Source: Szabonella sp046295215 (GTDB taxonomy: Bacteria > Pseudomonadota > Alphaproteobacteria > Rhodobacterales > Rhodobacteraceae). From it: DNA of 64,000 nt. The notes under the pieces were generated by a model. That model did no database searches, had not been told where the DNA came from, and worked only from the letters and a program-made list of their open reading frames with translations. Every line of letters begins with the position of its first letter. Position 1 is the stretch's first letter. The stretch spans positions 1 to 64,000 of the forward strand of contig JBKBNP010000011.1 in NCBI GenBank assembly GCA_046295215.1, in the 5' to 3' direction. A program made the position numbers and the translations under genes. Shown here one piece after another: positions 8,717-17,181 of the stretch.

Positions 8717-9789
8717 AGAAGATGCCCGGATTTCAGGGCCTTGGTTGCCAGATACCCGGCGTTCTGGTCGGTCTTGCCAACCTGCAATGGCACCCTTTCG
8801 GTGACGGCCACGCCCATGGCTTCCATCATCGCGATCTTGGCGGGGTTGTTGGTCAATAGCCGCACCGAGCCGAACCCCATTTCCCGCAGGATCGAGGCAC
8901 CGATTCGGAAATCGCGTTCGTCATCCTCGAATCCCAGACGGTGATTGGCCTCCACCGTGTCGAAACCCTGATCCTGAAGCGAATAGGCGCGCAGCTTGTT
9001 GGCAAGGCCGATACCGCGCCCCTCCTGATTGAGGTAGAGCAGGACGCCCGCGCCCTCGGCCCCCATTTGCGCCAGAGAGACGCGCAGTTGCGGACCGCAA
9101 TCGCATTTCAGGCTGCCCAGAACATCGCCGGTGAAACAGGCGGAATGGAGCCGTGCGAGAACCGGGCGGGCGCGGTCGGGTTGGCCAATTTCAATGGCGT
9201 AATGTTCCGCGCCACCATCCTCGGGGCGAAACACATGCACGCGACCGGCCTTTGAGGCCACCATCGGCAGGCGGGCCGCCGCCACCGGATGCAGCGGCGA
9301 GGATCGCAGCAATTCCGGCTCTATGTCGCCAAGGGCCAGCCGGGTGAGGTCGGGATCGGTCAGCGCATGGACCCGCACCAGCAGGACCGCGGGCAGAAGC
9401 TGCGCCGATTTGACCAGTGCAAGGCCAGCCCGGTGCATCCGCGCCGAACCGTCCCGAATGGGATGGAACGGGCCCTTCATCGGGTGTTTCAGATCCTGTG
9501 CGGGATCCGCCATCGCCAGAAGCCAGGCAAGGTCTGCGTCCTTCGGCAGGTCGAAGCGGGCGATGTCCTCGTCATAGGCGGGCGTTTTCAGCGTCGAGGC
9601 ACGTCGCGCACTCAGCACCAGTTCCGGCCGCCCGAGCGCGCGCAACTGCGCCAGCCGCACGTCGGTCAGGGGTTCGACCGCCACGACCAGTGCCGCCGCC
9701 CCCGGTTCCGTCAGCACGACCGGAACGCCCATGCGCAGGTCGCCACGCGCACGTGTCAGCCGTTCGATGGTGGAAAGTGCGAGAACCAT
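8713..9789 (-). CDS. ribA: GTP cyclohydrolase II with degenerate N-terminal domain
   Basis: GTP cyclohydrolase II converts GTP to diaminohydroxyribosylaminopyrimidine phosphate, the first step of riboflavin synthesis. The C-terminal half has the zinc-binding CFTGDVLGSLKCDCG motif, YLNQEGRGIGLANKLRAY and TNNPAKI. At 358 residues it is far longer than E. coli RibA (196). The first ~150 residues (MVLALSTIERLTRARGDLRM onward) look like a decayed dihydroxybutanone-phosphate synthase domain, so the protein resembles a RibBA fusion with one dead half. The start at 9789 is chosen because upstream sequence is intergenic and carries tandem repeats. Confidence 0.9.
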   Translation of the reverse strand: MVLALSTIERLTRARGDLRMGVPVVLTEPGAAALVVAVEPLTDVRLAQLRALGRPELVLSARRASTLKTPAYDEDIARFDLPKDADLAWLLAMADPAQDLKHPMKGPFHPIRDGSARMHRAGLALVKSAQLLPAVLLVRVHALTDPDLTRLALGDIEPELLRSSPLHPVAAARLPMVASKAGRVHVFRPEDGGAEHYAIEIGQPDRARPVLARLHSACFTGDVLGSLKCDCGPQLRVSLAQMGAEGAGVLLYLNQEGRGIGLANKLRAYSLQDQGFDTVEANHRLGFEDDERDFRIGASILREMGFGSVRLLTNNPAKIAMMEAMGVAVTERVPLQVGKTDQNAGYLATKALKSGHLL

Positions 9790-9822
9790 GTCCGCATCCT
9801 TTCCGCGCTTTTCATCCGGGTG

Positions 9823-9862
9823 CAAGTATGGGTTTTTGAGATCAAGCACGGGTTTTTGAAAC
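9823..9862. promoter_or_regulatory. Two tandem 20-bp repeats between ribA and the response regulator gene
   Basis: The unit caag(t/c)a(t/c)gggtttttga plus three bases occurs twice with a period of exactly 20 bp (9823-9842 and 9843-9862), two helical turns. OmpR-type regulators bind direct repeats, so this could be an autoregulatory or ribA-controlling site. The family-binding idea is inference; the repeat itself is seen directly. Confidence 0.45.
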
Positions 9863-9964
9863 AATGTGGTGGTTCGCGACACGAGCGCGTGAATTTCCTG
9901 CCACAAATCTTGCCGATGCGCACCTCTGGCCGCATGTCCGCTGCAAGAACTGAAGGAGGACAAC

Positions 9965-10651
9965 ATGGCTTCGCTGCGCAAGATACTTCTGGTGGATGAT
10001 GACGACGACCTGCGGGAGGCGTTGAGCGAGCAACTCGTGATGACCGAAGATTTCGATGTCTTCGAGGCCGGAAGCGGGGCCGAGGGCATGGAAAAGGCGA
10101 AGGCCGGTCTTTACGACCTGGTGATCCTCGATGTGGGCCTGCCCGATACCGACGGGCGCGAGCTGTGCCGCCGGATGCGAAAGGCGGGCGTGAAATGCCC
10201 GATCCTGATGCTGACCGGGCATGACACGGATGCCGATACGATTCTGGGCCTCGATGCCGGGGCGAATGATTACATCACCAAGCCGTTCAAGTTTCCGGTG
10301 CTTCTGGCCCGCATCCGGGCGCAGTTGCGCCAGCACGAACAATCCGAAGATGCGATTTTCCAGCTTGGTCCCTACACGTTCAAACCGGCGCAGAAACTGC
10401 TGCTGGACGAGAAGGAGCGGAAGATCCGGTTGACGGAAAAGGAAACCAACATCCTGAAATTCCTCTATCGTGCGAGCCAGAGCGTCGTGGCGCGCGACGT
10501 GCTGCTGCATGAGGTCTGGGGCTACAATGCCGGGGTGACGACGCACACGCTGGAGACGCATATCTACCGGCTCCGGCAGAAGATCGAACCCGATCCCTCG
10601 AACGCGCGTCTGCTGGTCACGGAGTCGGGTGGCTACAGACTTGTTGCCTAA
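9965..10651 (+). CDS. cenR: OmpR-family response regulator, CenR/OtpR type
   Basis: A 228-residue regulator. The receiver domain (residues 1-120) has the acidic pocket DDDDD near 13 and the phosphoacceptor Asp in LVILDVGLPDTDG. The C-terminal winged helix follows from about 130 (LTEKETNILKFLYRA, HTLETHIYRLRQKIEPDPSN). IRAQLRQHEQSEDAIFQLGP and VTESGGYRLVA match my memory of alphaproteobacterial CenR/OtpR, an essential envelope and cell-division regulator in Rhodobacter and Caulobacter. No histidine kinase gene is adjacent, as is usual for this regulator. An SD (aaggagg, 9954-9960) precedes the ATG. A rho-independent terminator lies downstream. Confidence 0.85.
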   Translation: MASLRKILLVDDDDDLREALSEQLVMTEDFDVFEAGSGAEGMEKAKAGLYDLVILDVGLPDTDGRELCRRMRKAGVKCPILMLTGHDTDADTILGLDAGANDYITKPFKFPVLLARIRAQLRQHEQSEDAIFQLGPYTFKPAQKLLLDEKERKIRLTEKETNILKFLYRASQSVVARDVLLHEVWGYNAGVTTHTLETHIYRLRQKIEPDPSNARLLVTESGGYRLVA

Positions 10652-10773
10652 GAGCCATATTGGCGCCCAATTTGCAGGCTATGGGGAACGGAATGCAACT
10701 TTGTGGCGTATAGTTGAACAGTGATCCCCTTGTCGCGTCGGGGTTATGGCGCGGCATCCTCCCTGTTGGACCT

Positions 10774-10802
10774 GGCCGGGCCTTGTGCCCGGCCTCTTTT
10801 TT
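10774..10802 (+). terminator. Rho-independent terminator after cenR
   Basis: ggccgggc-cttgt-gcccggcc forms an 8-bp perfect stem followed by TCTTTTTT. It is about 120 bp after the cenR stop. Confidence 0.85.
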
Positions 10803-10830
10803 CCGGGCCGCATCGGTGGGCGGTGAAGGG

Positions 10831-10905
10831 CAAGGGGGGCCGTCTGCCCCCCTCGGCGCGGGACGCGCCTCACCCCCCGAGGATATTTCCGGACAGAAAA
10901 AATCG
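10831..10905 (-). repeat. Dispersed intergenic repeat, copy A (reverse orientation)
   Basis: Read on the minus strand the element runs: T-rich tract, ctgtccggaaatatcctcgg, ggggtgagg, a short variable spacer, then a G-run/cag/C-run hairpin (gggggc..gccccc). It has the same order of blocks as copies at 35641, 38239 and 52650. It lies between the cenR terminator and the pncB stop. Confidence 0.75.
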
Positions 10906-10916
10906 CGGCGGGCAGG

Positions 10917-12209
10917 TCAGACCACGACCTCTTGTGCCGTCTGCTCTCCGACTCCGAACACACGCTTGTAGCGGGCGATTTCATCGGTCGGGCCCATGGC
11001 CTTGTTCGGGTTGTCCGAAAGCTTGACCGTGGGGCGGCCGTTTGCGGCGACTGCCTTGCAGACAAGGCTGAACGGGGCGAGTCCGTCACCCGCCACAAGG
11101 CCGCGAAAATCATTGGTGAGCATCGTGCCCCAGCCGAAGGAGACCTTGACCCTGCCCGCAAAGCGACGTTGCAATTCCTCGATCTTGTCGACATCCAGCC
11201 CGTCGGAAAAGATCACCAGCTTTTCACGCGGATCCTCGCCGCGTGCGGTCCACCAGTCGATGGCGGTTTCGGCGGCGGTGGCCGGGTCGCCGCTGTCGAT
11301 GCGGATGCCGGTCCAGGCGGCGAGCCAGTCGGGCGCGCGGTCGAGGAATCCCCTGGTGCCATAGGTGTCGGGCAGGATGATGCGCAGATTGCCGTCATGT
11401 TCCTCGTGCCAGTCGGCCAGCACCTGATAGGGCGCCCGGGCAAGGGCGGCATCGGTTTCGGCAAGGGCGGAATAGACCATGGGCAATTCATGCGCATTGG
11501 TGCCGATCGCCTCCACCTCGCGGCGCATGGCGATGAGGCAATTCGACGTGCCCGCAAAGGCACCGCCCAGACCTTCCTGCAGGGCTTGCACGCACCAGTC
11601 CTGCCACATGAAGGAATGGCGGCGTCGGGTGCCGAAATCGGCCAGCCGCAACCCTTCGACCGAGCGCAGGCGTTCGACCTTTTCCCAGAGCTTGGTCATG
11701 GCGCGGGCATAAAGCACCTGCAATTCGAACCGGCCCATGCCGCGCAGCACCGCGCGCGAGCGCAGTTCCATCAGCACGGCGAGTGCGGGGATTTCCCACA
11801 TCATCACCTCGGGCCAGCGCCCCTCGAAGGTGAGTTCATACTGACCGTCGCGCTTTTCCAGATGGTAGGGCGGCAGTTGCAGCCCCTCGAACCATTCCAT
11901 GAAATCGGGCCGGAACATCTGGCGCTTGCCGTAGAAGGTGTTGCCGCGCAGGAAGGTGCTTTCGCCGCGCGACAGGCGCAGGCCGCGGATATGGTCGAGC
12001 TGTTCGCGCAATTCGCCTTCGTCCACCAGATCCGCCAGACGGATGGATTTCGTGCGGTTGATGAGGCTGAAGGTGACGGTCGTGTCCGGCTTGTTGCGGA
12101 ACACCGACTGGCACATCAGCAGCTTGTAGAAATCGGTGTCGATCAGCGACCGCACGATGGGGTCGATCTTCCATTTGTGGTTATAGACGCGCGTGGCGAT
12201 ATCGACCAT
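10917..12209 (-). CDS. pncB: Nicotinate phosphoribosyltransferase
   Basis: A 430-residue enzyme that joins nicotinate to PRPP, giving nicotinate mononucleotide for NAD salvage. Recognisable segments include SLIDTDFYKLLMCQ near the N-terminus, FGTRRRHSF, GTSNCLIA and IDSGDP; the histidine in FGTRRRHSF is the one that is phosphorylated in the family. Length fits the family (about 400-430). It lies 28 bp downstream of pncA on the same strand, so deamidation of nicotinamide and recapture of nicotinate are encoded together. Confidence 0.95.
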   Translation of the reverse strand: MVDIATRVYNHKWKIDPIVRSLIDTDFYKLLMCQSVFRNKPDTTVTFSLINRTKSIRLADLVDEGELREQLDHIRGLRLSRGESTFLRGNTFYGKRQMFRPDFMEWFEGLQLPPYHLEKRDGQYELTFEGRWPEVMMWEIPALAVLMELRSRAVLRGMGRFELQVLYARAMTKLWEKVERLRSVEGLRLADFGTRRRHSFMWQDWCVQALQEGLGGAFAGTSNCLIAMRREVEAIGTNAHELPMVYSALAETDAALARAPYQVLADWHEEHDGNLRIILPDTYGTRGFLDRAPDWLAAWTGIRIDSGDPATAAETAIDWWTARGEDPREKLVIFSDGLDVDKIEELQRRFAGRVKVSFGWGTMLTNDFRGLVAGDGLAPFSLVCKAVAANGRPTVKLSDNPNKAMGPTDEIARYKRVFGVGEQTAQEVVV

Positions 12210-12237
12210 CGGGGGGCTCCGTTCGGGCGGCGGCGGG

Positions 12238-12858
12238 TCAGGTCAGGCGGACGCCGGCGGCGCGCATCTGGTCGGACTGGGTGGCAAGGGATCCGTCAAG
12301 GTCAATGGCGCGGCACAGGTCCATGCGCACCGTCACCTCATAGCCGAGGCGTGCGGCATCCAGTGCCGAATAGGCGACGCAGAAATCCGTGGCGAGACCC
12401 ACGAGAACCAGCCGGTTGATGCCCCGGTCACGCAGGTATCCGTCAAGCCCGGTGGCGGTGGTCCGGTCATTCTCGAAGAATGCCGAATAGCTGTCGATGC
12501 CGGGGCGGAAGCCCTTGCGGATCACCAGATCGGCGCGGCTGGTGTCGAGGCCGGAATGGAACTGCGCGCCTGCCGTTCCCTGCACGCAATGGCGCGGCCA
12601 CAGCACCTGCGGGCCATAGGGCATGTCGATCACAGAAAAGGGTGCGGCATCGGGGTGGTTGTCGGCGAAAGAGGCGTGGTTTGCCGGGTGCCAGTCCTGT
12701 GTCAGCACCACCGCGCCGAAACCGGCCATCGCGGCATTGATGCCGGGCAGGATGCCGTCGCCCCCCGCCACGGCGAGCGCGCCGCCGGGACAGAAATCAT
12801 TCTGCACGTCGATCACGATCAGCGCCTCATCCGGCCGCGTCGCATCCGGTCTGGCCAT
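12238..12858 (-). CDS. pncA: Nicotinamidase (pyrazinamidase)
   Basis: A 206-residue isochorismatase-fold amidase converting nicotinamide to nicotinate. The catalytic triad motifs are visible: Asp in LIVIDVQNDFCPGGALAV, Lys in VIRKGF and the nucleophilic Cys in GLATDFCVAYSALDA. Metal ligands are in TQDWHPANHASF (D-x-H...H). The start MARPDATRPDEA at 12858 gives the expected length; a reading from 12963 adds an Arg-rich, non-family extension. It is the first gene of the pncA-pncB pair. Confidence 0.95.
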   Translation of the reverse strand: MARPDATRPDEALIVIDVQNDFCPGGALAVAGGDGILPGINAAMAGFGAVVLTQDWHPANHASFADNHPDAAPFSVIDMPYGPQVLWPRHCVQGTAGAQFHSGLDTSRADLVIRKGFRPGIDSYSAFFENDRTTATGLDGYLRDRGINRLVLVGLATDFCVAYSALDAARLGYEVTVRMDLCRAIDLDGSLATQSDQMRAAGVRLT

Positions 12859-12961
12859 GGCCTGTCCCTTCGAATGTCCCCTCCCCTTGGGGTAAGCGCC
12901 CAACCGGAGGGCGTCAAGCGCGGGCCTTGCATTTCGGGGGCGTTCGCGCCAAGGGACAGGC

Positions 12962-13867
12962 ATGATCGTTGTCGCCGCCCTCTATCATTTCACCCGCTTC
13001 GCTGACCCAGGGGCACTCTGTGCGCCGCTGCGGGCGCTTGGTGTGGCGCAGGGGGTCAGGGGGTCGCTTCTGCTGGCAGGGGAGGGGATCAACGGCACGG
13101 TTGCGGGATCGCGGGAGGGCATCGACGCCATGCTGGCGCATATCCGGGGGCTGCCGGGATGTGCGGCGCTGGAGTGGAAGGAAAGCCGGGCCGAGGCGCA
13201 GCCTTTCGGGCGGCTGAAGGTGCGGTTGAAGCGCGAGATCGTCACCATGGGTCAGCCCGACATCGACCCGACTGCGCAGGTGGGCCATTACGTCGCGCCC
13301 GCCGACTGGAACGACCTGATTTCCGCCCCCGATGTGGTGGTGATCGACACGCGCAACGATTACGAGGTCGGCATCGGCCGGTTCGAGGGGGCAATCGACC
13401 CCCGGACGGCGAGTTTCCGCGATTTTCCGGCATGGTGGCAGGCCAATCGCGACCGGTTCCGGGGCAAGCGGATTGCAATGTATTGCACCGGCGGCATCCG
13501 CTGCGAGAAATCGACGAACTACCTGTTGGGGCAGGGTGCGCGCGATGTGTTCCACCTCAAGGGCGGCATCCTGAAATACCTTGAGGATGTGCCCGAGGCG
13601 GCGAGCCTCTGGCAGGGGGACTGTTATGTCTTCGACGGGCGGGTGTCGGTCGGGCATGGTCTGCACCCCGGCCAGCATACGACCTGCCACGCCTGCCGCC
13701 GCCCGCTGTCGCCCGGGGACCGCGCGCATCCCGATTTCGAGGAAGGCGCGCAATGCCACCGCTGCAAGGATGAATACAGCGACGCCGACCGCGACCGGTT
13801 CCGCGAGCGCGCCCGCCAGATCGCCTTGGCTGCGGCGCGCGGCAAGCGACATCTGGGCGAGGGGTGA
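12962..13867 (+). CDS. trhO: tRNA uridine(34) hydroxylase (rhodanese-domain protein)
   Basis: A 301-residue UPF0176/YceA protein. The N-terminal acylphosphatase-like domain contains GSLLLAGEGINGTVAGS and the central rhodanese domain has the catalytic loop CTGGIRCEKS near residue 178. The C-terminus is a Cys-rich zinc-type segment (CHACRRPLSP, then CHRCKDEY). TrhO adds oxygen to U34 in wobble 5-hydroxyuridine biosynthesis. The gene is divergent from pncA and convergent with the ABC ATPase gene 18 bp downstream. Confidence 0.93.
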   Translation: MIVVAALYHFTRFADPGALCAPLRALGVAQGVRGSLLLAGEGINGTVAGSREGIDAMLAHIRGLPGCAALEWKESRAEAQPFGRLKVRLKREIVTMGQPDIDPTAQVGHYVAPADWNDLISAPDVVVIDTRNDYEVGIGRFEGAIDPRTASFRDFPAWWQANRDRFRGKRIAMYCTGGIRCEKSTNYLLGQGARDVFHLKGGILKYLEDVPEAASLWQGDCYVFDGRVSVGHGLHPGQHTTCHACRRPLSPGDRAHPDFEEGAQCHRCKDEYSDADRDRFRERARQIALAAARGKRHLGEG

Positions 13868-13885
13868 CGCGCCTGCCCTGCCGGT

Positions 13886-14947
13886 CTAACGCAGTCGGCG
13901 GCCACCCTCGTCAGCCTTGAAAAACAGGGCCCGATCCGCGTCCACCGCAAGCCCGACGCGGTCACCGATGCGGATTGACGGGTCGTCATGAAGCTCGGCG
14001 ACCAGCTTTGTGCCATCGGCGGCGGAAAGGTGGATATAGCTCACGCCGCCAAGGGCCTCGGTCATGTCCACCCGGTGCGTGCTGCCTTCGGTCAGGCGCA
14101 GATGCTGGGGGCGCAACCCGACCACCACCGGGGCACCGGTCGAGGGGAGGGCGATGTCCGTGGCGATGGAGGTCGACAGTGCCTCGGCCCGCATCCGCCC
14201 CGACCGTTCCACCGAGGCGGTGACAAAATTCATCGCCGGGCTGCCGATGAAGCCCGCGACAAATCGGTTGTCGGGGTCGTGATAGAGGTCGAGCGGGCGG
14301 CCCACCTGTTCGATCCGGCCTGCCCGCAACACCACGATCTTGTCGGCCAGCGTCATGGCCTCGACCTGATCGTGGGTGACATAGATCATCGTGGCCCCGA
14401 TTTCGCGGTGCAGCCGCGCGATTTCCACCCGCATTTCGACGCGCAGTTCCGCATCGAGGTTCGACAGCGGCTCGTCGAACAGGAACACGTCCGGCCCCCG
14501 GACAATGGCCCGCCCGATGGCGACCCGCTGGCGCTGACCGCCGGACAGGGCCTTGGGCTTGCGATCCAGCATCGGGTCCAGTTTCAGGATGCGGGAGGCC
14601 TCGGCCACCTTGGCGGCGACCTCGGCCTTGGGGTGGCCGGTCATCTTCAACCCGAAACCCATGTTTTCGGCCACGGTCATATGGGGATAGAGCGCATAGG
14701 TCTGGAACACCATGGCCACGCCCCGGTCGGCGGGATCGTCGCGCGTCACGTCCCGCGGGCCGATGCGGATGGCGCCATCACTGGTTTCCTCCAGCCCGGC
14801 GATCATCCGCAGAAGCGTCGATTTCCCACAGCCGGAGGGGCCGACGAAAACACAGAACTCGCCGTCCTCCACCGTCAGATCGACCCCGTGGATCACCTGC
14901 ACCTCGCCAAAGCGCTTGGTGACTCCCTGCAAGGTTACCCCTGTCAT
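13886..14947 (-). CDS. Sugar ABC transporter ATP-binding protein (UgpC/MsmK type)
   Basis: A 353-residue ATPase. Walker A is GPSGCGKST (about residue 37), the signature is LSGGQRQR, Walker B is DVFLFDEPLSNLDAE and the switch His is in YVTHDQVEAMTLAD. The C-terminal OB-type regulatory domain (TOBE_2) starts near residue 235. This is the MalK-like ATPase for CUT1 importers and must energise the permeases at 17-19 kb, which have no ATPase of their own nearby. It lies 26 bp downstream of the IclR regulator on the same strand and is divergent from the binding-protein gene. Confidence 0.93.
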   Translation of the reverse strand: MTGVTLQGVTKRFGEVQVIHGVDLTVEDGEFCVFVGPSGCGKSTLLRMIAGLEETSDGAIRIGPRDVTRDDPADRGVAMVFQTYALYPHMTVAENMGFGLKMTGHPKAEVAAKVAEASRILKLDPMLDRKPKALSGGQRQRVAIGRAIVRGPDVFLFDEPLSNLDAELRVEMRVEIARLHREIGATMIYVTHDQVEAMTLADKIVVLRAGRIEQVGRPLDLYHDPDNRFVAGFIGSPAMNFVTASVERSGRMRAEALSTSIATDIALPSTGAPVVVGLRPQHLRLTEGSTHRVDMTEALGGVSYIHLSAADGTKLVAELHDDPSIRIGDRVGLAVDADRALFFKADEGGRRLR

Positions 14948-14973
14948 TCCTCTCCCCTCCCCCCGTTTCGGTC

Positions 14974-15750
14974 TTATTGTTCCGGAAACCGCCAGTCGCG
15001 CGCGGCCTGTGCTATCTCTCCTGCCGTCTGGCGGATGCGTGGCACGAGTTCGGCCATGCTGGCCAATGTGTTGCGTGCCGTGATCGAGGTGACCGACAAC
15101 GCGCCGATGACCCGGCCCGCCTCCGACAGGATCGGCAGGGCGACGCAGATGATGCCGGGCTCATGTTCCTCGCGGTCGAAGGCATGGCCGCGCGCCCGGA
15201 TCGCGGAAAGCTCTGCCCGCAAGGCCCCGGGCGTGGTGATGGTAGTGTCGGTGAAGCGGTGGAAGGACTGCCGCGACAGGGCCGCCTCCAGCGCGGGATC
15301 GTCCAGATACGCCAGCATCGCCTTGCCGACGCCGGTGCAATGGGCGGGGCCGACCTTGCCCGCCTGCGCGAACATTTCCACCGGGCGGGCGGCGTTGCGC
15401 TTGTCGACATAGAGAACCTGCCCCTGATCGAGTTGCGCCAGATGGATGGTTTCCCCCAGATCGGCGGAAAGCTGGTCCAGATGCGGGCGGGCCAGCGGCG
15501 CGAGGCTCGATTGCGACCAGGCCGCATGGGCGAGCCGCACCAGACGCATGCCGGGCGTATAGGTCTGCCGCTCTGCATCATAGCCGAGCATTCCCTGATG
15601 CGTCAGCACCTGCAGGAAGCGGTAAAGCGTGGCCTTCGGATAGGGCGCCTGCGCCAGAAGGTCGGAGAACCGCACCGGCCGTCCGGCGGCCGAGACCATT
15701 TCAAGCACATCCAGCGCCTTGCCCACTGTTCCGTCGCCATCCCGCGCCAT
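14974..15750 (-). CDS. IclR family transcriptional regulator
   Basis: A 258-residue regulator with an N-terminal winged helix (GTVGKALDVLEMVSAAGRPV, then YPKATLYRFLQVLTHQGML) and a C-terminal IclR effector domain (VGPAHCTGVGKAMLAYL, EEHEPGIICVALPI). The family senses small sugar or aromatic acids. It is divergent from the galactoside operon, with a 131-bp gap holding a palindrome, and probably controls both directions. A galactose-pathway intermediate as the ligand is inferred from context. Confidence 0.92.
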   Translation of the reverse strand: MARDGDGTVGKALDVLEMVSAAGRPVRFSDLLAQAPYPKATLYRFLQVLTHQGMLGYDAERQTYTPGMRLVRLAHAAWSQSSLAPLARPHLDQLSADLGETIHLAQLDQGQVLYVDKRNAARPVEMFAQAGKVGPAHCTGVGKAMLAYLDDPALEAALSRQSFHRFTDTTITTPGALRAELSAIRARGHAFDREEHEPGIICVALPILSEAGRVIGALSVTSITARNTLASMAELVPRIRQTAGEIAQAARDWRFPEQ

Positions 15751-15833
15751 GCCTCACCTTCCGCGCAATCTGCCGCACCATCGCCGTTGACAGGTTGAAT
15801 GATCGCAGACATACTTTCAATATTCAAGACAGA

Positions 15834-15850
15834 GTTTCAAATAGTGAAAC
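15834..15850. promoter_or_regulatory. Candidate operator: inverted repeat in the regulator/binding-protein gap
   Basis: gtttc-aaatagt-gaaac is a perfect 5-bp inverted repeat with a 7-bp spacer, lying 32 bp before the binding-protein start in a locally AT-rich stretch. IclR proteins bind AT-centred palindromes of similar size (for example GGAAA-type half sites). The assignment to this regulator is inferred. Confidence 0.45.
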
Positions 15851-15881
15851 CACTTCGAAAATCGACCAAAGGGAGGAAACC

Positions 15882-17120
15882 ATGGTCCATCTGAAAACGG
15901 GCGCTGTGGCGCTGCTGGCGGGCGCTCTGCTCTCCACGACCGCAATCGCCCAACAGCGCGAGCTGAAGTATTACGCTGATTACGACCCTATCCCGCTTGC
16001 GGCCTTTCAGACGCTGATCGCGGATTTCGAGGCGGCCAACCCGGATGTGAAGGTCACGTTCCAGAATTTCGACCATGAGGGCTACAAGACCGCGATCCGC
16101 AATTTCCTGACCGCCGACAGCCCCGATCTGGCCAACTGGTATGCGGGCAACCGCATGGCCCCCTTCGTCAACGCGGGTCAGTTCATGGACGTGTCGGATG
16201 TGTGGGAGGAAAACGGGCTGGGCGAGAGTCTCGCCTCGGCCAAGGCGTCGATGACCATCGACGGCAAGCAATGGGGTGTTCCCTACACCTATTACCAATG
16301 GGGCATCTACTACAACAAGGACGTCTACAAGCAGGTCGGCGTCGAGGTGCCCGCCACTTGGGCAGGCTTCATCGAGAATTGTGCGAAGTTCAAGGCGGCA
16401 GGGATCGACTGCCTGACCACCGGCACCAAGGCCCTGTGGCCCGCGGCGGGGATCTTCGACTACATCAACATGCGCACCAACGGCTATGAGTTCCACATGG
16501 ACCTGACGGCGGGCAAGGTGGAATGGACCGATGACCGCGTGAGGGCAACCTTTGCCGAATGGGCGAAACTGGCGGAGCCAGGCTATATCACCGCCAACCA
16601 TGCCGCGATCGACTGGCAGGATGCTGCGGCTTTGCTGGTGCAGGGCAAGGCGGCCAACTATGTGATGGGCAACTTCGCCGTCGGCAATTTCAAAGAAGGC
16701 GGCATGACGAATGACACGCTCGGCTTCATGGTGTTTCCGGAAATCACCTCCGGAATCCCGCGCGCCGAAGAGGCCCCGACCGACACGATCCACATCACCG
16801 CAGGCGCGAAGAATGTCGAGGATGCCAAGAAATTCCTCGCATTTGTCGCGGATGCCGAGGTGCAGACCAAGCTCAACGCCGCGTTGAACCAGTTGCCGAC
16901 CAACAAGAATTCCTCGGTTCCGGCAGATGACCCCTTCCTTGTGGCCGGGTTCGAGACGCTGTCCACCGCCTACGCGCTTGCTCAATTCTTCGACCGGGAT
17001 GCCCCGGCGGAAATGGCCAAGATCGGCATGGAGGGCTTTCAGGAGTTCATGGTGAAGCCTGACCGCGTCGATGCGATCCTTGACCGGCTGGAGCGGGCCC
17101 GCCAGCGCATCTACAAGTGA
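15882..17120 (+). CDS. Extracellular sugar-binding protein of an ABC importer
   Basis: A 412-residue periplasmic binding protein (UgpB/MalE-like, family 1). It has a signal peptide (MVHLKTGAVALLAGALLSTTAIA, cleavage near 23), then QRELKYYADYDP. PYTYYQWGIYYNKDVYKQ and the C-terminal lobe segment VEDAKKFLAFVADAEVQ are typical of the family. The start at 15882 follows a strong SD (gggagg, 15871-15876); an in-frame start 87 bp upstream would destroy the signal peptide. It heads the galactoside operon and shares its gap with the IclR regulator. Substrate is inferred from the linked galactosidases. Confidence 0.92.
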   Translation: MVHLKTGAVALLAGALLSTTAIAQQRELKYYADYDPIPLAAFQTLIADFEAANPDVKVTFQNFDHEGYKTAIRNFLTADSPDLANWYAGNRMAPFVNAGQFMDVSDVWEENGLGESLASAKASMTIDGKQWGVPYTYYQWGIYYNKDVYKQVGVEVPATWAGFIENCAKFKAAGIDCLTTGTKALWPAAGIFDYINMRTNGYEFHMDLTAGKVEWTDDRVRATFAEWAKLAEPGYITANHAAIDWQDAAALLVQGKAANYVMGNFAVGNFKEGGMTNDTLGFMVFPEITSGIPRAEEAPTDTIHITAGAKNVEDAKKFLAFVADAEVQTKLNAALNQLPTNKNSSVPADDPFLVAGFETLSTAYALAQFFDRDAPAEMAKIGMEGFQEFMVKPDRVDAILDRLERARQRIYK

Positions 17121-17127
17121 AGCTATC

Positions 17128-17150
17128 GGGGAGGGCTCACGGCCCTCCCC
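17128..17150 (+). promoter_or_regulatory. Intra-operon stem-loop between binding-protein and permease genes
   Basis: ggggagggc-tcacg-gccctcccc forms a 9-bp perfect stem with a 5-nt loop, 8 bp after the binding-protein stop and with no T tract. Such hairpins commonly stabilise or partially terminate binding-protein mRNA, giving an excess of binding protein over permease. Confidence 0.7.
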
Positions 17151-17181
17151 GTCCCGGACCCGCCGCATCAGGACCGATCCG

